Part shown: one piece after another, positions 23,297 through 32,097 of the stretch
How the letters are laid out: every line of letters begins with the position of its first letter
How positions within the stretch are numbered: the stretch's first letter is position 1
Origin: Microstegium vimineum
Taxonomy: Eukaryota > Streptophyta > Magnoliopsida > Poales > Poaceae
Assembly (NCBI GenBank): GCA_022036555.1
Contig: CM039133.1
Span: forward strand, 9,517,894 to 9,581,893
Length of the DNA: 64,000 nucleotides
Direction of reading: 5' to 3'
Program-made: the position numbers and the translations under genes
The notes under the pieces: model-generated
What the model was told of the DNA's origin: nothing
Database searches by the model: none
Seen by the model: the letters and a program-made list of their open reading frames with translations, nothing else

Positions 23297-26200
23297 TCAT
23301 CTTTTAGTGAAGTTAGAGTGATCAAGCACATTTAACTCGCTTCTCAACCTACAAAAGGTTGTTTCATCGAGTGGTTTAGTGAAGATATCCACCAATTGAT
23401 CTTCGCTCTTAACTCCAACCAGTGTTATGTCTTTCCTAGCCACATGATCTCTAAGAAAGTGATGGCGAATATCTATGTGCTTGGTGCGAGAGTGTTGAAC
23501 CGGGTTGTTTGCAAGCTTTACGGCGCTTTCATTATCACACAAAAGTGGAACTTCTTTTAAAAACACGCCGTAATCAAAGAGTGTTTGGGTCATGTATAAG
23601 ATTTGTGCACAACTTGCTCCCATGGCAATGTATTCCACCTCGGCGGTTGACAATGCCACACTATTTTGTTTCTTTGAGGACCAAGAAACAAGTGATCTTC
23701 CTAGCATGTGGCACCCGCCGGAGGTACTCTTCCTATCAACCTTACACCTGGCATAATCCGAATCGGAATAGCCAACTAGTTGGAAGGGAGCTCCTTTGGG
23801 ATACCAAAGGCCCATGCTAGGGGTGTGCCTTAAGTACCTAAGGATTCTTTTAACCGCACAAAGATGCGACTCCTTAGGGTTTGCTTGAAACCTAGCACAC
23901 ATACACACACTAAACATGATATCCGTCCTAGAAGCGGTGAGGTAAAGTAAACTACCGATCATAGAGCGATAAAGAGTTTGGTCAATCGGTTTACCTCCCT
24001 CATCGAGATCGAGATGCCCATTAGTAGGCATTGGGGTCTTGATTGGCTTGCAATCCTCCATCTTGAATTTCTTGAGCACATCATAAGTGTACTTCTCTTG
24101 AGATATGAAGGTGCCCTCCCTCAATTGCTTCACTTGGAAGCCAAGGAAGAAGGTTAGCTCGCCAATCATCGACATCTCGAACTCCTTGGACATCAATGCA
24201 CCAAATTCCTTGCTATGACCTTGGTTTGTTGACCCAAATATAATGTCATCGACATATACTTGGCAAACAAAGATCTCTCCATCTAGCACCTTGGTGAAGA
24301 GTGTGGTATCAACTTTCCCGATCTTGAAGCCCTTCTTGAGTAGGAAGTCCCTTAGCCTCTCATACCAAGCTCTTGGAGCTTGCTTCAACCCATAGAGTGC
24401 CTTGGACAACCTATACACATGATTAGGACAATTTGGGTCTTCAAACCCGAGAGGTTGTGAGACAAAAACAAGTTCATTGATGAAACCATTTAGAAAAGCA
24501 CTCTTCACATCCATTTGAAAAAGTTTCATTTTATGATGTGAAGCATATGCCAAAAGGATACGAATGGCTTCTAGTCTTGCAACCGGTGCAAAGGTCTCCC
24601 CAAAATCCAAGCCTTCAACTTGGGAGAACCCCTTTGCCACCAATCTTGCCTTGTTTCTCACAACCACGCCTTGATCATCTTGCTTGTTCCTAAACACCCA
24701 CTTGGTGCCAATGATTCTTGCTCCTTTGGGCTTTTCTACTAGTGTCCACACTTCGTTCCGAGTGAAGTTGTTCAACTCTTCATGCATGGCATTCACCCAA
24801 TCCGGATCCGCAAGTGCATCCTCCACGCTAGAAGGCTCAACAAAGGAAACAAAGGAGTGATGTTCAACATAAGAAGCAAGTTTAGATCGAGTTGTTACGC
24901 CCCTTGATGGACTCCCTATGATGAGGTCTTGTGGATGAGCTTGAAGCATAGGTGTAGATCTTCTATTAATCACTTGGGGAGGAGGTTGTGGTGCATCAAC
25001 ATCATTAGCTTGAGCCTCGGCTTGATCTTGAGGGATGAAGGTATCTTCTTGTGCTTCCCTCACTTGTTCTTCATCAACTTGAGACGTGTGAGGTGGAGAG
25101 GGTTCTTGGTTTGAGTCATCTTCATCTTCTTCCACCTCTTGTGGGTTGATAGCACCAATTGGCATATTCTTCATTGCCTCCCTCAAGGGTTCATCACCTA
25201 CATCATCAAGATTTTCATGCTCTTCTTGAGAGCCATTAGTTTCATCAAACTCCAAGTCATACGTTTCTTCAACTAAGCCGGTGGCTTTGTTAAATACACG
25301 GTATGACTTGGATTTAAGTGAATATCCAACAAGGAAACCAATGTCACATCTTCTTTGGAACTTGCCCAATTGTTGGCGCTTCTTGTAGATGTACACTTTG
25401 CAACCAAACACTCGGAAAAAGGATATATCCGGTTTCTTCCCATTCACAAGCTCATAGGGGGTCTTCTTGAGAAGCCTTTGGACAAATAGTCGGTTGGCCG
25501 CATAGCATGCGGTGTTGATTGCTTCGGCCCAAAACTTCTCGGGGGTGTTGTATTCATCAAGCTTTGATCTTGCAAGAGTGATAAGTGCCCGGTTCTTCCT
25601 CTCTACTACACCATTTTGTTGGGGAGTATAGGTGGCGGACACTTCATGCTTGATCCCAACTTCATCACAATAATCTTCAATCTTGGTGTTTACAAACTCG
25701 GTCCCATTGTCACTTCTTATCTTCTTGATCTTCACATCAAACTCATTTTGGGCTCTAGTTGCAAACTTCTTGAATATTGATTGAGTTTCTCCCTTGTCTT
25801 GAAGAAAGAACACCCAAGTGTACCTAGAGTAGTCATCAACTACCACCAAGAAAAAGTGATTGCCACCAAGGCTAGCATAGGTGGTAGGTCCAAATAGATC
25901 CATGTGGAGTAGCTCTAGGACTCTTGAGGTTGACATGAAAGCTTTGGTTGGATGAGTGTTTGCCACTTGCTTGCCGGCTTGACATGCACTACAAAGTTTG
26001 TCCTTCTCAAACACGACATCCTTCACACCTCTAACCAACTCCTTCTTGACAAGCTTCTTCAAAGTTGACATTCCCACATGTGCTAATCTTCTATGCCATA
26101 GCCAACCCAAAGAACTCTTGGAGAATAGACATGTTTGCAAACTAGCTTCATTTGAGGTGAAGTCCACTAGGTAAAGATTGTTGTGCCGAAACCCTTTGAA

Positions 26201-26506
26201 TATCAATGATGAATCTTCAATCTTGGACACAACTACCTCATTTGGAGTGAAGAGACATTGGAAACCAAGATCACATAGTTGTCCCACCGATAGGAAGTTG
26301 AAGCTCAAAGATTGTACTAGCAAGACATTTGATATTGATTGATCATTTGAGATTGCCACTTTGCCTTTTGAATTGTCGCCAAAGGTAATCTTGTCTTGCC
26401 CTTCACAATCTTCCTCAAGTGTGGTGAACATCTGGGGGTCACCGGTCATATGCTGAGTGCATCCACTATCAATCACCCAATGACTTCCATCGGTCTTGTA
26501 GTTCAC
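23297..26506 (-). CDS. pol: E2 pol polyprotein (protease, integrase, reverse transcriptase, RNase H)
   Basis: An uninterrupted 1069-codon frame. In order: aspartic protease motif WVIDSGCTQHM at residues 10-20; integrase zinc-binding HRRLAHVGM...CSACQAGK; integrase core with LHMDLFGP, RSDNGTEF and TPQQNGVVERKNR carrying the D, D, E catalytic residues; a Glu/Asp/Pro-rich linker; reverse transcriptase with the Copia start ARIIGTKWVFRNK, MDVKSAFLNG and catalytic YVDDIIFGS; RNase H with SDSDYARCKVDRKSTSG, LSTAEVEYIA and KHIDIRHHF. All key residues are present, so the enzymes look intact. The frame is in phase with gag upstream but separated from it by TAA and TAG codons. The first codon taken here is GTG, since no ATG precedes the protease motif; true expression would be as a gag-pol fusion by readthrough or splicing. 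Confidence 0.95.
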   Translation of the reverse strand: MNYKTDGSHWVIDSGCTQHMTGDPQMFTTLEEDCEGQDKITFGDNSKGKVAISNDQSISNVLLVQSLSFNFLSVGQLCDLGFQCLFTPNEVVVSKIEDSSLIFKGFRHNNLYLVDFTSNEASLQTCLFSKSSLGWLWHRRLAHVGMSTLKKLVKKELVRGVKDVVFEKDKLCSACQAGKQVANTHPTKAFMSTSRVLELLHMDLFGPTTYASLGGNHFFLVVVDDYSRYTWVFFLQDKGETQSIFKKFATRAQNEFDVKIKKIRSDNGTEFVNTKIEDYCDEVGIKHEVSATYTPQQNGVVERKNRALITLARSKLDEYNTPEKFWAEAINTACYAANRLFVQRLLKKTPYELVNGKKPDISFFRVFGCKVYIYKKRQQLGKFQRRCDIGFLVGYSLKSKSYRVFNKATGLVEETYDLEFDETNGSQEEHENLDDVGDEPLREAMKNMPIGAINPQEVEEDEDDSNQEPSPPHTSQVDEEQVREAQEDTFIPQDQAEAQANDVDAPQPPPQVINRRSTPMLQAHPQDLIIGSPSRGVTTRSKLASYVEHHSFVSFVEPSSVEDALADPDWVNAMHEELNNFTRNEVWTLVEKPKGARIIGTKWVFRNKQDDQGVVVRNKARLVAKGFSQVEGLDFGETFAPVARLEAIRILLAYASHHKMKLFQMDVKSAFLNGFINELVFVSQPLGFEDPNCPNHVYRLSKALYGLKQAPRAWYERLRDFLLKKGFKIGKVDTTLFTKVLDGEIFVCQVYVDDIIFGSTNQGHSKEFGALMSKEFEMSMIGELTFFLGFQVKQLREGTFISQEKYTYDVLKKFKMEDCKPIKTPMPTNGHLDLDEGGKPIDQTLYRSMIGSLLYLTASRTDIMFSVCMCARFQANPKESHLCAVKRILRYLRHTPSMGLWYPKGAPFQLVGYSDSDYARCKVDRKSTSGGCHMLGRSLVSWSSKKQNSVALSTAEVEYIAMGASCAQILYMTQTLFDYGVFLKEVPLLCDNESAVKLANNPVQHSRTKHIDIRHHFLRDHVARKDITLVGVKSEDQLVDIFTKPLDETTFCRLRSELNVLDHSNFTKR

Positions 26507-26527
26507 CTACACACAAGCAACTTGAAG

Positions 26528-27665
26528 TTAAGCTTGTTGTTTGGGAACCCACACTTGGCGAGGTCCCATAGCCTTGTCCACCAACTCCTTAGCAACCCAT
26601 AGCACTTTGGGCTTGTTCTTCATCTTAGGACCGAGAAACACAACTTGAGGTCTACCCTTGGAGTCCTTGTTGATGATGAAGTGTGCATCATGAGCGAAAG
26701 GCCTTATGTGCTTGGGCAAGGTCTTGGGAGGTGGAGTCTTGCATTGGGATTCAATGTGACCCTCTTGACCACATCCATAGCACTTCTTGGGCTTGGGCTT
26801 TGGTGTGTCATAGTTGCTTCTCATGGCCTTGTTCTTGTAGTAGTTCTTGGCTTCTATCTTGACTTTGGCCTTCATGATTTGGTTCTCCTTGAACCCAATG
26901 CCGGTCTTGTCGGTCTTCATGATAGTGTTCATCAAGAGCTCACTTTGGAGATTATGACCCTTGGTGAACTTCTCCAATCCACTTGTAAGCTTGATCTTCT
27001 CAACCTTGAGCTTTGCATTTTCCTCTTTGAGAGAGTTGATCAAGGTCATTGCATCTTTGTCATCTTGCTTGGCCGACTTGATAGTGAATGGCTTGCTTGC
27101 CTTGAGGTTGATTAGTTCTTCCTTGAGCTTGGAGTTTTCTTGCCTCATCTTCACATAGTCATCATGCTTTTCGGCCTTAGCTACCTTCTTGCCCTTGCAC
27201 TTAGCATTTTGCTCACTAGCAACTTCATCAAGCAAGTCCTCACAAGAAGTAGCTATATCACACTTAACAACCGGGTTAATAGCAACATGTGTAGCAAGAT
27301 CATTTGAAAGCAATTCATTAGCTATCACAAGTGTGTCATGTTCATTCTTAACTTGGTTGTAGTCATATTTTAGCAAGTTGTATCTTGTATGGAGCTCTTG
27401 TGTTGACCTCTCAAGCTTATCATGTTTCTCATTAGCTTGCTTGAGTGAGGCTTTGAGCTCCCTAGTGCTAGATGAGAGAGTTTTGTTCTCAAGCTTCAAT
27501 TCATCATTAGCACTAGACAAGTCATCAAGCTTAGCATGCAAGTTATCATTGGCTTTCTCTAGTGATTCACTTTTACCTTTATACTTCCTAATGAGCTTAG
27601 TATATTTGTTGCAAATTACAATTAACTCATCATAGGAAGGTGCCTCAAACTCATCATCACTATCA
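26528..27665 (-). pseudogene. gag: E2 gag, 5'-truncated
   Basis: The open minus-strand frame carries a long Leu/Lys/Glu/Asn-rich coiled coil, then near codon 255 (counted from the ATG at 27541) the zinc knuckle CYGCGQEGHIESQC (CX2CX4HX4C), and ends at TAA 26528-26530. Upstream of 27541 it stays open through an Asp/Ser/Glu-rich stretch to about 27665. There it fuses to a copy of the E1 LTR flank, so the gag N-terminal domain (LFDGxNY type) and the primer-binding site are lost. The remaining zinc knuckle would bind RNA in the particle. The truncation makes E2 non-autonomous. Confidence 0.85.
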
Positions 27666-27917
27666 TCACCTTTGCTTAGTACCTCGGAGCCCTTTCCTTG
27701 CTATCTTCACCTTATCAAGCCATACTCAAGTCACATCATATCAAGCATCCATTGAATAGCCACTTATTCAATATTGTTATCCTTGCTTGAATATCTTCTA
27801 GATATAAATGTTGAGATCAATCAAGCTTCAGTTTGACTTACATAGAGACATATATGGGTCAATATCAATATGGTCAAGTCAATTCACTATTCCTTATATC
27901 CTCTCCATTTTGGCTTG
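27666..27917 (-). repeat. Misplaced second copy of the E1 LTR flank (252 bp)
   Basis: Nearly identical to 16693-16944, including the gcttg target-site sequence next to the LTR. It occupies the place where the primer-binding site and gag start of E2 should be. It is host DNA flanking E2, now inside E2. The junction with gag falls at tcacctttgc. Confidence 0.9.
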
Positions 27918-29514
27918 TGAAAGGATCAAGATGCCCAAGAGGGGGGTGAATTGGGCTCTTTTAAATTTCTAAACAAGAATTAAACCTATAAAGAGCCAAT
28001 TAACCCCCTAGTGCCTACCGCTTGTGTGTCCTAGCTAGAAAGCGATAGCAAGTCAATGGAAAGCGAAAACTTCCTACACAATTCTAGTATGAAAAGAATG
28101 ACAAGTTCGGAAAGTAATGCGGTAGTAAAGAGCTAGGGAAAGAGATGCTTGACACGGCGATGTTTTGCCGAGGTATCGAGGAGTCGACACTCCCCCCTAG
28201 TCCTCGTTGGAGCACCTCGCAAGGTATAGCTCCCCCTCAATCCCGCGCAAGGGATGAGTGCTCTCTACGGGCTGATTCTTCGCCACTCCGGCTTGGTGAA
28301 TCGCCCACAACCGATCACAACGTCGATGGAGAAGGGCCGCCGACAATCCTCCGGCGATCACCTTCCTCCGAGCACCACCGGACCGTCTAGGTGATGTCGA
28401 TCACCAAGAGTAACAAGCCTCGATCTTCGCTTGACTCACTCAAGCTTCACAACTAGAGGATGCACACTTGAACTCTTGGATGAACTAGAGAGAGGATGGA
28501 TGGATTCGCGAATCACTCTCTCTCTCTCTAGGGCTCTTGCTCTCTTCCCAACCTTCTCAACAAACTCAGCAACTCAAATGAGCAAAGGCCCGGTGGGAGA
28601 GAAGTGGGAGGGGCTATAAATAGACCCTCTGAAAACTGCCTCGGGCTGACAACTTAAGTTGGCGACGGACGCTCTGTCGACTAGGCGACGGACGGTCCGT
28701 CGCATGCCCCAACGGACGCTCTGACGCCCTGCCCAACGGCTAGTTCTGACACACTGTTCCTAGCGACGGACGCTACGTCACTGGGCGACGGACGCTCATC
28801 CCCAACGTCCGACGCTACACTCTGGCTCCGGCTGAAAACACCCTCTCTGGAAGGTTGACGGACGCTCTTCCCAGCGTCCGACGCCTGGCGGACGGACAGT
28901 GTCCGACGGACCCAGAAAAACTTAGCCAAAAAACATCCCCACTAGAAGGTCGACGGACGCTGTGGACTCAACCACCCAGCGTCCAGTGCCTCTGTCCGAC
29001 GCGACGGACAGCGTCCGGTGCCTCTGTCCGACGCGACGGACAGCGTCCGGCGCCCCTGTCAGGAGCGTCCGACGCCCAGAAAACAGTTTTAACAACTTCG
29101 TTTTTCGTCGCGATGAATATAGAAGTTGTTCTAGGCTATCTTACGGTCACCATAGGCTTGCTTAGAGCTAAGGAAGTCAAGTGTGCACCACACCTAAGTC
29201 ATGAAGCTTTCCTAAGTCAAGCTACTAGTCTCAACCCCTCTTAATAGTACGGTCAAAGGTAAAAAGAGAAGCCCTATCTATTTCTAAGTGCCCTTCATCT
29301 CCTTATGGCACTTAGCCTATCATTCTAGGGTCTTCATCATGTCTCCTTGAAAACCGAAACGATATCCATCTTGGGGGCTAAGTGATGACCATTAATGCCC
29401 ATTCTTGTCGATCATTATGGCTAAGCTACGCATAGCCTCTGCAAAACACACGTTAGCCATAATAATCTCTAATTGTCGTTAATCACCGAAACCAACTAGG
29501 GCCATGATTCTTCA
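27918..29514 (-). mobile_element. E2 5' LTR (high-coordinate copy)
   Basis: TGAAAGGATC...TTCTTCA, 1597 bases, closely matching 16945-18528. Differences cluster in the GACGGACGCT-type motif region (28660-29080): about 30 bases present at 17735-17765 are missing here, and a cctctgtccgacgcgacgg unit is duplicated here. Confidence 0.9.
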
Positions 29515-29519
29515 GCTTG

Positions 29520-29883
29520 ACACTCAACACTTCTTGTTCATGTAAAGCAACCCATTGTAGAGACCAATCCAAAACCATCACTTCATGTCTCATTTGCCAT
29601 TTGCCAAATATGATTGCTTTCACATGATACTATGATATCCCACAACATAGAAGCCATTTCATTGACTCCATTTGCATTGTTGTCTTTTGCTTGAATTAGA
29701 TTATTTCCATGATCTCCCAATACAACAATATACAATTTGGCCTTCATTTCAACACTATGTGGAATACCATCAAGTTTGCTTTACTTGTTGAACCTTTGAT
29801 ACACTTAGCAAACTTGTTAGACCTTTAATTGTGTTGTCACTCAATTCACCAAAACCCACTAAAGGGCTAGATGCACTTTCACA
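29520..29883 (-). mobile_element. E1 5' LTR, right part
   Basis: Continuation of the E1 LTR beyond E2. On the minus strand it opens TGTGAAAGTGCATCTAGCCC, the common start of SIRE-like LTRs in grasses, and directly interrupts a Mutator transposase frame. With 15256-16944 it gives an LTR of about 2.05 kb. Confidence 0.85.
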
Positions 29884-30505
29884 TATTGATGTTCAATTCT
29901 AACAGAATGTGATGCTAATGTAATCTTAAAAGCAGCCATGTTGGAGTACAAAGTGCCTACTTTCATAGGGGGGTTCTTCTTATCATAAAACTGATCAGGC
30001 ATATGTTCAGGGGCTCTATCTTGAACCATTTCTTCATCTGCCAATGGTTCATCATCACTCTCATAGTATGATTCATCATCAGAACTATCATCATGAACTG
30101 GAGGTGGTGGGGGCTGCTTGGGGCCAATATCAATGTATAGGGCTTCATCATCAACTCCAACATGCTCATTCTGGGGTTCTGGGTTAGTTAGGAAACTATC
30201 ATCTGGAGCAGTGGCATTATGTGTGCTCTGGCTAGGTTCTGCAAAGCTTGGGCATGGCACGCAGCAGGGGTGATGGGGGGTTCAACTGAAGGCACACTAC
30301 TCTCACAGTCCCAACTAGGAATCTTAGGGGGCTCTGTATTTGGCTTATGATAAGAAAATGTGAGGAAGCAGCATTTGGAGGCTTTCTGTTTACCAAATAC
30401 CTCAAGCAATTGTTGGTCACTGCTTACTTGGATGTTCACCTTAGTACCCAAGCACCAGTAAAACACTCTGACTACGTCACCGTAAGAAGGTGGAAACTGG
30501 TCCAC
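29884..30505 (-). pseudogene. Mutator-like (MULE) transposase, N-terminal fragment
   Basis: On the minus strand the frame starts MDQFPPSYGDVVRVFYWC and has the N-terminal layout of plant MuDR-type transposases: a small PB1-like start, an acidic Pro/Asp/Ser-rich linker with DDSSDDESYYESDDEP, then YDKKNPPMKVGTLYSNMAAF, the conserved entry to the DNA-binding MuDR domain. A frameshift near 30200-30260 separates the first part (to 30188) from the second. The second is cut by the E1 LTR at 29883, just after the SHSVRIEHQY segment. The zinc-finger and DDE catalytic domains are absent. In an active element this nuclear protein would cut and insert the transposon. Confidence 0.8.
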
Positions 30506-32097
30506 AATTTCAGCAACAAGCTCTGTGTACAGCGTGCGTTCAGCATCGACAACCTTTTCGAAACCATACCCAGCAGCTCGACAATTTTGAGCAACAATCC
30601 GACATTCTAATTTCAGTCTACCGTCTTCGTCCCCCCTTCAAATAACCAAGGAGGGCTCAATCAAATCTACGCGCGCGCCAATCCCTTAATAGAAAGAAAG
30701 CATGCAATCCAATCTCACACATGAACTACAACAACCAGAGGGAGCAGGACCATTGGACTCACCCGACTGTATCCGGTGGCGCGGTGTTGTCCTTCTGCCC
30801 CGCCATGCGCCGCCGGTACTCTGGATCCAAGCTCCCTACGCCATGCACCTCCACGAGCTTCGGGTGAGCCCTCTCGTTCCCTCCCGTCGCCGGATCCGTG
30901 GGAGCCCTCCCGTTCCCTCCCGTCGCCGCCGCTAGGGTTTCGCGCCACCACTTCAGTCGGTTCAGACAGAGGAGAGTGAACGGGAGAGGGAGCAACTGAG
31001 AGTGAGGGGGCCAGGTGGGGAGATGACTTGAGAGAGGGCAGGGCGGACATTTTACCGGTCTGGGCCCACCTGTCAGGACGGTCAAAGCGTTGAAAACTCA
31101 CAGACGGTGGACGGAATGGCATAGAGGGAAAGATAAAGATGGTGTTGGTCACACAGGCCGGAACAAAGTTTTCAGTGACATGGAGGCTGGTGCCATCTTT
31201 TTTAATGGCATACAGGGAAAAGTCTCCGTCCTGGACCTCTACGACCAGTACCTATGCTGGAGCTTTCTGTTGTAGCTGTTCGTGTTGTCTGACTGTTACG
31301 CGCTAGATTGGTGGATGGATAAGATTGCGCTGTAGAGGGTCAGGTTCTAGTGCCTGGAATTTTGACTTGTGCGGGTGATGGGTATGTACTGTATAGTTAC
31401 TCTTTGCTAAGATTTTCATGTGAGCCTATATTCAGATGTCCTATAATATGACTGATTAACTGGCACGGTTTGAAGTAATATCTAGTCGGCGTGGCTATTG
31501 TATCTCCTGTATTTGTCTTGGCAACAAAACTTAGAAACATAACTCGAAAGGCTGAACATGGACCAGGATAGAATATTTGTAATATGATTTAGGTTCTTGT
31601 GTCCATTGAATTTCCATTCAATCATAATGGCTTACAGTACATTAGAAGAAATCAATTGCCCATGAAAGTTAAATATAGGAATTCATACAGACCCTGTGCT
31701 TTTTATGGAGCTCTCTTTCAGATATACCTTGTTTTGCATTATATCAGGCAATTATTGAATTGTAGTGAACGTGTATATATTATTTCAATCTTTAATTGGT
31801 TTTGGTTGGCCCTTAACTGTTTTCAGACTGCACTCTTAGCAATTTATCATTCATGGTAACAAAGCTAAGTTGCCAAATTTTTATGATCCTTATGATTCTT
31901 GTTCATGTGGTGCACACCTGTTATTTCCCTTTAAATGGTCCACTCTAAAAACTTTTATCTTCTGCTTAGGAGCGATAGTTAGCTACAGTATCTGCCTATT
32001 TATGCACTTGATGCACACAATTGGTTAATTCAGTTCCATAATGTAATACGGTGGTAACAGAACGATGGCAACGATTCCTAATTATGACAGATGGCAG
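30506..32097. other. MULE 5' region and intergenic DNA
   Basis: Positions 30715-31080 are GC-rich and probably belong to the 5' end of the MULE or a captured exon; its terminal inverted repeat was not located. At about 31219-31257 (plus) the short frame VLDLYDQYL faintly resembles the exon preceding the first clear seryl-tRNA synthetase exon, but this is weak. The rest to 32097 is AT-rich without a supported gene. Confidence 0.4.

Larger units (their letters stand above)
16945..29514 (-). mobile_element. E2: SIRE/Maximus-like Copia retrotransposon, nested in the E1 LTR
   Basis: It is 12.6 kb, bounded by two LTRs with TG...CA ends and flanked by the 5-base target-site duplication gcttg (16940-16944 and 29515-29519). 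Order on the minus strand: 5' LTR, a 252-base misplaced flank copy, truncated gag, pol (protease, integrase, reverse transcriptase, RNase H), a long spacer, an extra ORF, polypurine tract, 3' LTR. Integrase before reverse transcriptase defines Copia; the extra 3' ORF and large size point to the SIRE lineage. It lacks its primer-binding site and the start of gag, so it cannot be autonomous. The two LTRs differ by scattered substitutions and a few indels, which indicates a fairly recent insertion. Confidence 0.9.

Noticed and set aside
30715..31152. Overlapping frames in the GC-rich region before the MULE
   Set aside because: Several frames on both strands are open at once with no recognisable domain; composition explains them.
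31090..31275. Possible first SerRS exon (VLDLYDQYL)
   Set aside because: Only about nine residues resemble the expected exon and no splice border is convincing; noted but not annotated as an exon.
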